This document shows positions 14,691-21,974 of a stretch of 21,974 nucleotides of DNA, piece after piece. Location of the stretch: contig CAZZCP010000040.1 in NCBI GenBank assembly GCA_964653235.1, positions 1 through 21,974 of the forward strand, written 5' to 3'. A program made the translations under genes and the position numbers. Under the pieces are notes generated by a model, which saw nothing but the letters and a program-made list of their open reading frames with translations, ran no database searches and was not told the origin of the DNA. Origin of the DNA: CAZZCP01 sp964653235 (GTDB lineage Bacteria > Bdellovibrionota > Bdellovibrionia > Bdellovibrionales > UBA840). Within the stretch, counting starts at the first letter, position 1. Every line of letters starts with the position of its first letter.

Positions 14691-15635
14691 AGATTCGAAA
14701 TCAGAAATGCTTTGCAAGGTGGTCGATGCAATGCTTTTTAAAGCTTCTCGAGTGAGAAAGGCTTGGTGAGAGCTGATAATGACATTGGGAAAACTCGTCA
14801 ATCGAAGTAAGTCATCATCTTGCAAAATCTGGTCAGAATGATCTTGAAAAAAATATTCTTCTTCTTCTTCGTAAACATCAAGAGCGGCTCCGCCAATTCT
14901 ACCAGATTTTAAATTTTGAATCAGCGCCTTGGTGTCAATCAAAGCCCCTCTACTGGTATTGAGAATAAAAACCCCTTGTTTCATTTGAGAGAAAGCAGCT
15001 TGATCAAGTATGTGAAAACTATCTTGCTTAAGAGGAAGATGAAGGGAGATAATGTCAGATTCTTGAAAAAGCTTGTCTTTGTTTACATATTCTAGATTTA
15101 AAGATGGGTAGAGATCATAGGCCAAGATACGACAACCAAAGCCTTTTAAGATGTCGCAGAAGACACTACCAATTTTACCTGTACCCAAAACTCCTACAGT
15201 CTTTTGATGTAAGTCAAAACCAACCAAACCATCGATCGAAAAATTCGCTTCACGCACCCGATTGTAGGCTTTATGAATTTTGCGATTGAGAGTGAGCAAT
15301 AGAGCCATAGTATATTCGGCAACCGCATAGGGGCTATAGGCGGGAACACGTACAACAGCAATTTGTTTCTCTTTACATGCCTCGAGGTCAACATGATTAA
15401 AGCCAGCACAGCGAAGAGCGATCATCGAAATACGATTCTCGTTCAAAATTTCTACACATTTTTGATCAATGCGATCATTGACAAAAGAGCATACAACATC
15501 AAAGCCTTTGCTTAGGTTCGCAGTTTGACTATTGAGCCTGGTTTTAAAGAATACAATTTGATGAGAAAATTCTTGATTTTCATTTTCAAAAGCTTGTTGG
15601 TCAAATTGATGAGCATCAAAAAAGGCAATTTTCAT
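14664..15635 (-). CDS. ldhA: D-2-hydroxyacid dehydrogenase, D-lactate dehydrogenase-like
   Basis: NAD-dependent D-isomer-specific 2-hydroxyacid dehydrogenase, most like the LdhA D-lactate dehydrogenase that reduces pyruvate to D-lactate. The NAD-binding loop GTGKIG (151-156), R229 in NTSRGALID, the acidic pair partner in ALDVYEEEEEYFFQDHSD (about 250-267) and catalytic H290 in SSHQAFLT are present. The FFQDHS segment and the CAGFNHVD block (76-83) are features of the LdhA branch. Length 323 aa. Its ATG (15633-15635) overlaps the TGA of the LysR gene in an ATGA junction, so it is translationally coupled to its probable regulator. The physiological direction of the reaction is inference. Confidence 0.9.
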   Translation of the reverse strand: MKIAFFDAHQFDQQAFENENQEFSHQIVFFKTRLNSQTANLSKGFDVVCSFVNDRIDQKCVEILNENRISMIALRCAGFNHVDLEACKEKQIAVVRVPAYSPYAVAEYTMALLLTLNRKIHKAYNRVREANFSIDGLVGFDLHQKTVGVLGTGKIGSVFCDILKGFGCRILAYDLYPSLNLEYVNKDKLFQESDIISLHLPLKQDSFHILDQAAFSQMKQGVFILNTSRGALIDTKALIQNLKSGRIGGAALDVYEEEEEYFFQDHSDQILQDDDLLRLTSFPNVIISSHQAFLTREALKSIASTTLQSISDFESKKQLTHQI

Positions 15636-16537
15636 TTTAAATTCTCTCTAAACCACTCAAGAAGACTTGCGGCGCTTGGGCTATGGGTTCGCTTTTTCAC
15701 ATAGGCAACACTAATATCATTGCGAACCTCTTTTTTTGAACCTTCGATCTCAATCAGGGGAGCTCCTTTTTTTGTAAGCTGATTGAAAAGAGTTTCGGGT
15801 AATATTCCAGCCCCCATGTCTTGTAAAATAAAGCTTGCGATTCCTTGGGCATCCATTACCGAGGCAATTGGGGTTGTGACAAAGTTTTTCACCTTAATTT
15901 GAGCATCGAGCCAAAGCTTAAAAACCGGAGCGCCCTCTTGGTACTCCACTATGGGAAGAGTCTGATAGTATTCCTTTGTGTTTTTAGGTGGATATTTTTT
16001 AGCAAGCTTCTTTGACATACACAAAATCAGTTTTTCAGAATAAATCTTTTCAACCAAAATTTTGTTGCTCATCGCAAAGTTGTCGACGAAGGCAAAATCG
16101 AGTTTTCCTTCGAGTAAAAAATCATTCAAGGCACTGGCAAAGTCAAAATTGAGATGATAGAGCACTTTGGGGTGCTTTTGGTGAAAACCTTTCAGAGCAG
16201 GGATAATAACATCTAGGCCAAATTGGATGGGGCTGCCAATATTCACCAGGCCAGAGAGCTCATGTTTATCTCCCTTGGTATTGTAGAGGGCTGTTTCTAT
16301 TAAGCTCATTCCCTCTGAAATATCTTGGTAGAATTCTTTTCCCAATGAAGTGGGAATCAAGCGTTGGTTGATGCGGTCAAAAAGTTTGATCTCTAAACTT
16401 TCTTCAAGAGCTTTAATGTGCTGACTGACGCCCGATTGAGTTAGATGCAAGCTTTTCGCTGCGGTTGTCATGCTTCTTGTTTTGTATACAACTTCAAAGA
16501 CTTTGAGATGATTGAGGTTGATTTGTGAGCTCATCAT
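15632..16537 (-). CDS. LysR-family transcriptional regulator
   Basis: LTTR with an N-terminal winged helix-turn-helix (about residues 6-65, including TAAKSLHLTQSGVSQHIKAL) and a C-terminal effector-binding domain of the periplasmic-binding-protein type (about 92-295). Length 301 aa is typical. Two adjacent ATG codons (16537 and 16534) could serve as start. It overlaps ldhA by 4 bases and is upstream on the same strand, the reverse of the usual divergent LysR layout, which suggests joint autoregulated expression. The effector is unknown. It lies 41 bases after the Hpt gene, a gap in which a T-rich strand is visible but no good promoter or terminator. Confidence 0.92.
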   Translation of the reverse strand: MMSSQINLNHLKVFEVVYKTRSMTTAAKSLHLTQSGVSQHIKALEESLEIKLFDRINQRLIPTSLGKEFYQDISEGMSLIETALYNTKGDKHELSGLVNIGSPIQFGLDVIIPALKGFHQKHPKVLYHLNFDFASALNDFLLEGKLDFAFVDNFAMSNKILVEKIYSEKLILCMSKKLAKKYPPKNTKEYYQTLPIVEYQEGAPVFKLWLDAQIKVKNFVTTPIASVMDAQGIASFILQDMGAGILPETLFNQLTKKGAPLIEIEGSKKEVRNDISVAYVKKRTHSPSAASLLEWFRENLK

Positions 16538-16578
16538 AGGACTTAATATGAATCATTTTTTTGAGTTTTCGACAAGAT

Positions 16579-16923
16579 TTATGCGACTTGTTCTTTGAGA
16601 AAGTTTTGCAATTCCTCGCAGGTTTTTGCGAACTGCCCTGGTAAGCTAGAGATCAGCTCAGCAATTTCACCCGATCGCCTGTCTCTTGCGGCCATTTCGA
16701 TTTCTTGTGAAATATTTTGAATGGCAATTGCGCCAATATTAGCCGAGGCTCCTTTTAGAGTGTGAGCCTCTTTTTCTAGGCTTTCATGCTCATCTTCTTG
16801 AAAACTCTTCTGAATATTTTGAACTCTCGGAGTATTGTCTTCGATGTAGATCGAAATCAATTCTTGCATGAATTCAATATCTCCGTCACTAATCGAAAGT
16901 AGTATTTCAGACTCAAAAAGCAT
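16579..16923 (-). CDS. Stand-alone histidine phosphotransfer (Hpt) domain protein
   Basis: Small cytoplasmic four-helix-bundle phosphotransfer protein for two-component relays. The phosphoaccepting histidine is H54 in EAHTLKGASANIGA, matching the Hpt signature H-x-L-K-G-x-S. Length 114 aa means it is just the domain. No histidine kinase or receiver gene is nearby, so its partners are encoded elsewhere. It follows the phosphatase gene by 43 bases on the same strand and precedes the LysR gene. Start: ATG at 16923; no strong Shine-Dalgarno. Confidence 0.9.
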   Translation of the reverse strand: MLFESEILLSISDGDIEFMQELISIYIEDNTPRVQNIQKSFQEDEHESLEKEAHTLKGASANIGAIAIQNISQEIEMAARDRRSGEIAELISSLPGQFAKTCEELQNFLKEQVA

Positions 16924-16966
16924 GATTTATTTTCTGGTATGTTCAGGTTTTATTTAAGTGAAAAGT

Positions 16967-17431
16967 CTATTTGTCTAGATCTAGTTTTTCTAACCATTTT
17001 TCAGAAGCTTCCTCAATCAAATTAAAAACATGATCAAATCCATCTGGGCCACCCCAGTAAGGATCTGGTACCGACTTCAGTCCACTATCAGAATATTTTA
17101 AAAAGAGTTGGCACTTGTCTAGGTATTCCTCAGGACAGTGATTTAAGAGGCCTCTAAGATTTTGCTCATCCATTGCGAGCAAAAGATCAAAATCTTGAAA
17201 GTCACTTTTTCTCAAGGGTCTAGAGAATTGACCTTGCATGCTGATACCCCTTTGTTCGGCCACTTGGCGAGAACGAGCATCGGGCCTCTCGCCTTGATGG
17301 GCCGCACTGGTGCCGCAAGAGTCAATCGAAATTTGATCAACTAAGTCTTTTTCTTGGAGTTTGTGACGAAAGATGGCCTCGGCGGTAGGTGACCTACAAA
17401 TATTGCCGAGGCATACAAATAAGATCTTCAC
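16967..17431 (-). CDS. Low-molecular-weight protein-tyrosine phosphatase
   Basis: Cysteine phosphatase (Wzb/YfkJ/ArsC-like fold) that dephosphorylates protein tyrosine or arginine. The P-loop CLGNICRSP (C7 to R13, CX5R) is at the N-terminus and the acid residue D123 is in VPDPYWGG. Length 154 aa is typical. The start is GTG (17431-17429), overlapping the htpX TGA in a GTGA junction, so translation is coupled to htpX. No tyrosine kinase or exopolysaccharide genes are nearby, so capsule regulation is not indicated; a stress-linked role with HtpX is possible but unproven. Confidence 0.93.
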   Translation of the reverse strand: MKILFVCLGNICRSPTAEAIFRHKLQEKDLVDQISIDSCGTSAAHQGERPDARSRQVAEQRGISMQGQFSRPLRKSDFQDFDLLLAMDEQNLRGLLNHCPEEYLDKCQLFLKYSDSGLKSVPDPYWGGPDGFDHVFNLIEEASEKWLEKLDLDK

Positions 17432-18312
17432 TGGGCTCGCTCAAGCCTTTGAATGCGGTCATTGATATCTGGATGTGTGCTAAAGAGTGCAGCAAAGCCA
17501 GATCTTTTGCCATTGATTTTTAGACTGGCCATTGCAGTATCAGCAGTATCGACCATTTCATAATTCTTAGCTAAACGCCGTAGAGCAGCCAGCATTTTGT
17601 CTTTACCGGCAACCTTAGCTCCTCCTGCATCGGCACGATATTCGCGGTAGCGAGAAAAAGCACGAACCACGATAGAGGCTAAAATTCCAAAAAGAATTTG
17701 CAAGGCAATGGTTACACCAAACTGGATGGCAAAGTTTGGTCTTTCGTTATCACCACCTCTAGCAACAGCAGCTGCAATGACACGAGCCAAGAACATAACA
17801 AATGCGTTCATAACCCCTTGCAGTAGGGTCATTGTAATCATATCTCCGTTGGCAATGTGAGCCACTTCATGGCCTAAAACCCCTTCAACCTCTTCTTGAT
17901 TCATATTTTCAAGAAGACCAGTTGATACGGCAACCAGAGAGCTGCTCGCAGAGGCGCCCGTTGCAAATGCATTGACCTCGGGAGACTCGTACCAACCCAC
18001 TTCTGGGCATTTTTTAAGTCCAGCTCTTTTCGATAATCTGTCAACCATTTGCACCAGTTCACGGGCTTGTCGATCGTGAGTATTCGGGTCAATGATTTTG
18101 AGTCCCATTTGCCATTTGACGATTTGCTTCGATAAAAATAGCGAGATAAAAGCTCCGCCCATACCCCAAATCAAACACATGATGGCGAGTGAGCCATAAT
18201 TTAAACCATAAGAATTGATGTAAGGTTCTAAACCAAGAAGTTGAATGAAGATGCTTAGGGTGACCATGATGAGTATGTTGACCATGGCAAATAGAAAATA
18301 TCTTTTAAACAT
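17428..18312 (-). CDS. htpX: Membrane zinc protease HtpX
   Basis: M48-family integral inner-membrane metalloprotease that degrades damaged membrane proteins in envelope stress. The ATG at 18312 is chosen because GGAGG lies seven bases before it and MFKRYFLFAMVNILIMV is the family N-terminus; in-frame codons up to 18441 would add an implausible 43 residues. The zinc motif HEVAH (H148, E149, H152) and the third-ligand region REYRADAGG (E224) are present. Hydrophobic segments lie at about 5-26, 38-60, 160-185 and 195-218. Length 294 aa is standard. It heads a same-strand series with the phosphatase, Hpt, LysR and ldhA genes. Confidence 0.95.
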   Translation of the reverse strand: MFKRYFLFAMVNILIMVTLSIFIQLLGLEPYINSYGLNYGSLAIMCLIWGMGGAFISLFLSKQIVKWQMGLKIIDPNTHDRQARELVQMVDRLSKRAGLKKCPEVGWYESPEVNAFATGASASSSLVAVSTGLLENMNQEEVEGVLGHEVAHIANGDMITMTLLQGVMNAFVMFLARVIAAAVARGGDNERPNFAIQFGVTIALQILFGILASIVVRAFSRYREYRADAGGAKVAGKDKMLAALRRLAKNYEMVDTADTAMASLKINGKRSGFAALFSTHPDINDRIQRLERAQ

Positions 18313-18437
18313 GTAGAATCCTCCAACAATAAATTGCTTTATTATTTTGGGCTGCTTTTGAAACATGTCAATCCCAGAGGGATAATTATTTTTAATTGAT
18401 TTCATAAGAATTATCTGCAGAAAACTAAGTAAATTTC

Positions 18438-18482
18438 GCACCTATTGGTGCAAAAAATCCAAGGTAGTGAAAAAATGCACCT
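18438..18482. promoter_or_regulatory. Inverted GCACC/GGTGC sites upstream of htpX
   Basis: GCACC (18438-18442) and GGTGC (18447-18451) form a palindrome with TATT between, and a further TGCACC follows at about 18477. They lie about 130-170 bases upstream of the htpX start and before the divergent barrel gene. They may be operator sites; the pattern is not CIRCE and no regulator can be named. Confidence 0.3.
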
Positions 18483-18538
18483 TCTGGATTTCATCAAGAA
18501 TAATCAATTTTTCAATGTACTTTCAGTACCTTGCCAGC

Positions 18539-18557
18539 CTAAGCAAGGGCTTGCTAG
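18539..18557. promoter_or_regulatory. Palindrome AGCAAG-GG-CTTGCT
   Basis: AGCAAG (18542-18547) and CTTGCT (18550-18555) are exact complements around GG. The site lies just upstream of the -35-like TTGGTC at 18561, a typical place for an activator or repressor. Confidence 0.35.
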
Positions 18558-18560
18558 AAC

Positions 18561-18589
18561 TTGGTCTGAATTTTGAACTAGGTTATTAT
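18561..18589 (+). promoter_or_regulatory. Possible promoter overlapping the first ATG of the barrel gene
   Basis: TTGGTC (18561-18566), a 17-base spacer and TATTAT (18584-18589). If real, transcription would begin near 18596, downstream of the first in-frame ATG at 18588, so translation would have to start further on. Confidence 0.4.
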
Positions 18590-19451
18590 GCCTAGTTTGG
18601 AATTAGGGGATTTCAAATATAAGCGGGGGGATTCTATCAAGAGACTTTTCTTACTCTTATTTTTGCTTTCAAATTCTGCTTACGCTCAAACATCAGCAGC
18701 AAATATCGATGGGGTGCAAGCCGATGATTCGGGTGCGAGTTCGTTTTCTTTGATGGCATTGAGCGTAGTGGCTAGCAATCTTCGCTCAGAGAGTGATCCA
18801 AACCAATCTTTAGGTGGATTTATTAATTTGATTCCATTCTATTCTTTTGGCAATGGCATGTCGATGTTTGGCAGTTTCAGTTGGGCCAAAGATTTTAGCA
18901 CAGAAGAAAAAATGAGGTTTCAAGACTCATTTGCCGAAGTGATTTTAGGAAATGCAAAAATCACAGACTCACTAAGCTATTCACCTCGTATAGGTGGAAC
19001 TGCTGCGACCAATTCTTTTCAAAGAGATCAGACCAGCGAGTACGGTTCGGCTTTTGTACGCAATATGTTTATATGGAGACCCTTTACCAGTAATATTACA
19101 CTGCAGTACTCTTTTCGCTATCGCCAGTTTTTTCACGAATTTGAAAGCAATGCTACCGGAAGTGCGAATATAGAAAATCAATTTCGTAACCAGTTGGTCG
19201 TATCTTATGGCTATAAGTCGGTTTTTCTTACTGTACTTGCAAGATACAATCTTTCGCAAACCTACAATGGGAATTATTTAAATGGATTTTTTCACACCCA
19301 AGAGATCTCCTACGCTCTACCGGGCAATATTGGTATAGGTGTCGGTCACCAAAACGGAGGCAATGTGGTCGATGCCTTAGGAAGATCAAATGTTGAGGTC
19401 TTTGACCAAAATTCATCACAGGTATACGCAATTTTAAGCTACTCATACTAA
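18588..19451 (+). CDS. Outer-membrane beta-barrel-like protein, start uncertain
   Basis: No family recognised. The product (287 aa from the ATG at 18588) has a signal peptide, but only after an odd 16-residue polar lead: the hydrophobic part is IKRLFLLLFLLSNSAYA, with probable cleavage after AYA. The mature protein is rich in alternating strands with many S, G, F and Y and ends AILSYSY, so a transmembrane barrel is likely. A G-run (18625-18630) resembling a strong ribosome-binding site lies five bases before the in-frame ATC of I17, and a promoter-like element overlaps the ATG. The true start may therefore be downstream, at the TTG at 18597 or a rare ATC. It is followed 10 bases later by the lipoprotein metalloprotease, so the two are probably co-expressed. 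Confidence 0.68.
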   Translation: MPSLELGDFKYKRGDSIKRLFLLLFLLSNSAYAQTSAANIDGVQADDSGASSFSLMALSVVASNLRSESDPNQSLGGFINLIPFYSFGNGMSMFGSFSWAKDFSTEEKMRFQDSFAEVILGNAKITDSLSYSPRIGGTAATNSFQRDQTSEYGSAFVRNMFIWRPFTSNITLQYSFRYRQFFHEFESNATGSANIENQFRNQLVVSYGYKSVFLTVLARYNLSQTYNGNYLNGFFHTQEISYALPGNIGIGVGHQNGGNVVDALGRSNVEVFDQNSSQVYAILSYSY

Positions 19452-19461
19452 GGGGGAATCA

Positions 19462-21974
19462 ATGAGAGCACTTTTGACACTATTCTTCACACTTCTTTTT
19501 GTTGGTTGTGCCGAAGAGAGGCCGATTCAGCCAGCTCCAGGAAAAGATGATTTTTTGATCGACAAGAATCTGATCTCTTATTTTGTGAATGGACAAAAAG
19601 TAACTCGACCCGAGAGGGTACAAAAGTTTAGTTACAGTGGTTCAGACAAATACCTGTATGTTCCCTTGGTCGCTGAGGCACCGAGAAATGTGGAAGCTTT
19701 GTTTCCCTTTTTTGTTGGCCAAGAAAAGTTGGTGCGCCTTGAGATGACTGAAGATGAATTGATTGTAACACAAATTGAGTCTGATCCTAGGTTTCAAAAC
19801 AATCCAACCAACAACAAGCCAGTGTTGAAGATTCCTGTGGAGCACAGAGCCTACAAACTGGCAGAAGATGCTTTGGGCCAAGCCACCAATGTTGAGCAAA
19901 AAGATGAAGTCACTCCATGGTATGATCGTCAATTGGTAGAGATGGATGTCGATAAAATAAATTTTCTCGAAACCAATAATTTGCCAATTCAAATAAACAG
20001 TCTTTTTGATGAAAATTGTTATGAAGAAAAAGATACTCGAGCTATAGCGGCTGAGGTAAGTGAAAATGCCATCATACTCACCATTGAAACTACCTACAAA
20101 ACAAAGAGATTATCTTGTGCTAAAAGCTTAGAATCTTTAGAAGATCTAAGTTTCAATGTTCGCTATAATATTGCTTTAGTAAAAATGGATGCCCTAGCAT
20201 CACCTGGATACCAAGCAGTGACTTATCCTGAACGCGATGAGAGAACTTTTGGTTTTTTTACTACCAACTACAATGTTTTGGATGTCGACAATCGTGACAA
20301 TTTGAACAGTCGAGTAACTTTGGCCAATCGCTTCAACCCCAAAAAGGGCGTAGTAGACTTTCATATCAACGATACATTGCTCAAACCTCAGTACCAAAAA
20401 GTACTCGAAGCCACAAGATACTCGGTGCAAGTAGTGAACAAGTCTTTAAAGGCCGCCGATGCGGGAATTCAAATCAATCTTGTAGAAGATGGTGATTCAA
20501 ACTTAGGTGATATTCGCAAAAACTTTATCATTGCGGTTGAAGATCCTTTAGTTACTGGTCCGATTGGTTATGGTCCAAGCCTTTCCAATCCTGAGACGGG
20601 TGAGATTCTTCACGCAAGAACTGTAATGTACCTCGGCACGATCAAAAAGTTGATTCGTCGTACTTACGATGAATTGGTTCGAGCACAAACTGAAGCTGAA
20701 ATTTTAGGAGTTCAGCAGTTGCTGGCAAATAGTTTGCCTGGCTCAAGCATAGAAGAAATTGTGAATCAGTCGGTTTTGAGTCTTGATAAGATTGCCGAAA
20801 CGAGTTCGCAAGATGTCGTTCAAAGTATGGCTTCGGTTTCGCCCCCTTTTGTAGGCACTCATTTTTTTGATTTAAAACAAGAAATCGCCAATGTAAAAGA
20901 CTATGCTAGTCGCACTTCTTATACTTCAAGTATTGAAGATCAAATTGAGATTTACTCAAAAATGAATGCTTACCATTCAGAGATGGTCAACTTTAACGAT
21001 GCTGTCAAAAAAGGTCTAAAGGAGATTTTTGCCGATAATCAACTTAAGAGCTGGGAGCTCTTAAGTGCATCGGAAAAACAAAGAATTGTTGATGTGGTTT
21101 TGCCCATTATTTGGGTTCCGACTTTGATTCATGAATTGGGTCACAACCTCGGGCTTCGCCATAATTTTGGAGCGTCTGAAGACAAAGACAATTTCTACAC
21201 CAAAGAAGAATTGGCAAAAATGGGTATTGAACGTGAGATACCCTATAGCTCGGTGATGGACTACTCTTATAGCAACCTCAATGATTTGCCCATCATGGGT
21301 AAGTATGATGTAGCTGCTCTTCGCTTTGCCTATGCTCGTAAAGTTGAAGCTGTCACAGGCACCGGTTCTGTTCAATTGGTAGAGCTTGAAAATACACTCG
21401 AAAATACTTTAGCAAAAGGAGTTCTTCTAAAAGAATATCGCTATTGTTCTGATGAAAGCGTAAATGTGAATCCGGGCTGCAATCGTTTTGACGAAGGGAC
21501 CTCTTTAAGTGAAATTGCAGCTCATTTGGTAAGAGCAGACAAAGAAAACTACAAGAGAAGATTTTATCGTAACCAGAGAAGAAGCTTCTCTTTGATTGAT
21601 GATTTTTCTCATGCTCGCACAAGAGACGATTACTTCTATCAGCTGCGTTTGTTTTTTGAAACCTACTCAAGACTGCAAAGATTTTACCCCATTGCACCCG
21701 ATACAGATCCGCGATCGAGAGAGTTTTTACAAGATCTAGATGATGCAGTTCAAATTGCTGGTTTGCATATGCTGAATGTTCTTCGCGAGCCGACAACGAC
21801 TTGCATTATTCTCGGTGACCCAGGTGATGGCGGCGGGGCAAGAGTACTTGACTCGGTAGTGCTTTATCAAATTGACCCAAGTGCAATGTCTTGTGATGAG
21901 TTGAGCGTTCGTCCAGAATTTAAGACCTACCAAGTTGGCAAGGCTTTTCAGGCGGTAAAATCACGTGATAATCC
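19462..21974 (+). CDS. Lipoprotein zinc metalloprotease, metzincin-like (partial)
   Basis: A large open frame from the ATG at 19462, with AGGGGG six bases upstream, runs without a stop to the window end (837 codons seen), so the 3' part is missing. The leader ends LLFVGC, giving a lipid-modified C16. The zinc site HELGHNLGLRH (H557, E558, H561, H567) followed by a Met-turn SSVMDYS (M599) is the metzincin pattern, as in the large bacterial DUF4953/EcxA-type metalloproteases. The about 540 residues before it are a long N-terminal region with a repeated-strand look. It is probably anchored in the outer membrane and acts on proteins outside or in the periplasm. Its partner barrel gene immediately upstream may aid placement or export. 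The catalytic residues appear intact. Family assignment is from memory of the motif. Confidence 0.85.
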   Translation, partial: MRALLTLFFTLLFVGCAEERPIQPAPGKDDFLIDKNLISYFVNGQKVTRPERVQKFSYSGSDKYLYVPLVAEAPRNVEALFPFFVGQEKLVRLEMTEDELIVTQIESDPRFQNNPTNNKPVLKIPVEHRAYKLAEDALGQATNVEQKDEVTPWYDRQLVEMDVDKINFLETNNLPIQINSLFDENCYEEKDTRAIAAEVSENAIILTIETTYKTKRLSCAKSLESLEDLSFNVRYNIALVKMDALASPGYQAVTYPERDERTFGFFTTNYNVLDVDNRDNLNSRVTLANRFNPKKGVVDFHINDTLLKPQYQKVLEATRYSVQVVNKSLKAADAGIQINLVEDGDSNLGDIRKNFIIAVEDPLVTGPIGYGPSLSNPETGEILHARTVMYLGTIKKLIRRTYDELVRAQTEAEILGVQQLLANSLPGSSIEEIVNQSVLSLDKIAETSSQDVVQSMASVSPPFVGTHFFDLKQEIANVKDYASRTSYTSSIEDQIEIYSKMNAYHSEMVNFNDAVKKGLKEIFADNQLKSWELLSASEKQRIVDVVLPIIWVPTLIHELGHNLGLRHNFGASEDKDNFYTKEELAKMGIEREIPYSSVMDYSYSNLNDLPIMGKYDVAALRFAYARKVEAVTGTGSVQLVELENTLENTLAKGVLLKEYRYCSDESVNVNPGCNRFDEGTSLSEIAAHLVRADKENYKRRFYRNQRRSFSLIDDFSHARTRDDYFYQLRLFFETYSRLQRFYPIAPDTDPRSREFLQDLDDAVQIAGLHMLNVLREPTTTCIILGDPGDGGGARVLDSVVLYQIDPSAMSCDELSVRPEFKTYQVGKAFQAVKSRDN

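Noticed and set aside
1..21974. tRNA, rRNA, CRISPR array or prophage
   Set aside because: Reading both strands by eye showed no cloverleaf-like cluster, regularly spaced short repeats, integrase or phage structural gene. A dedicated scan could still find a small RNA.

Overview
The window is a compact, moderately AT-rich bacterial chromosome segment with 22 protein genes, the last one running off the right edge. The many Sec-exported proteins, probable outer-membrane beta-barrels, predicted lipoproteins, a FadL-like porin, phosphatidylserine decarboxylase and HtpX indicate a Gram-negative organism. A rhomboid-free M50 protease followed by scpA and scpB, together with a VC0807-like protein and large secreted metalloproteases, fits the Bdellovibrionota/deltaproteobacterial grade best. 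That placement is inferred from memory of gene content and was not tested. No rRNA, tRNA, CRISPR array, intact insertion sequence or prophage is visible.

Left part (1-4680): an HD-domain phosphohydrolase (minus) is divergent from an acyl-lipid/acyl-CoA desaturase with an extra C-terminal coiled coil. A strong terminator follows, then a small exported helical protein that converges, with a 33-nt overlap, on a FadL/OMPP1-type outer-membrane protein.

Centre-left (4681-9991): a probable operon runs M50 membrane protease, scpA, scpB, two small beta-barrel-like proteins started from TTG codons, and an M23-type lipoprotein peptidase. It couples chromosome-condensation genes to cell-envelope genes. 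An isopenicillin-N-synthase-like 2OG-Fe(II) oxygenase converges on it with a 4-nt overlap.

Centre (9992-10431): a 440-bp gene-free stretch is the most unusual part of the window. It holds an inverted-repeat element (two arms of about 24 bp, about 179 bp apart end to end), a separate 8-bp inverted repeat, repeated TCGGAC/GTCCGA motifs, a frameshifted coding-like remnant and two REP-like GGGGG motifs. A third copy of the arm lies at bases 1-40 and supplies the stop codon of the HD gene.

Centre-right (10432-14662): a COG2509-type FAD dehydrogenase lies downstream of trpS (minus), separated by a strong intercistronic hairpin that touches the ribosome-binding site. Divergently, psd and a VC0807-like membrane protein follow.

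Right part (14664-21974): a minus-strand run, htpX - low-molecular-weight protein phosphatase - Hpt - LysR regulator - D-lactate-dehydrogenase-like gene, has 4-nt overlaps at two joints and ends at a bidirectional terminator. Divergent from htpX is a beta-barrel-like protein and a large gluzincin/metzincin-type lipoprotein metalloprotease, cut off by the window end. I saw no single clearly new defence or biosynthetic system. The best leads are the dispersed repeat family, the trpS/FAD hairpin, the desaturase coiled-coil fusion and the non-standard start of the beta-barrel gene at 18.6 kb.
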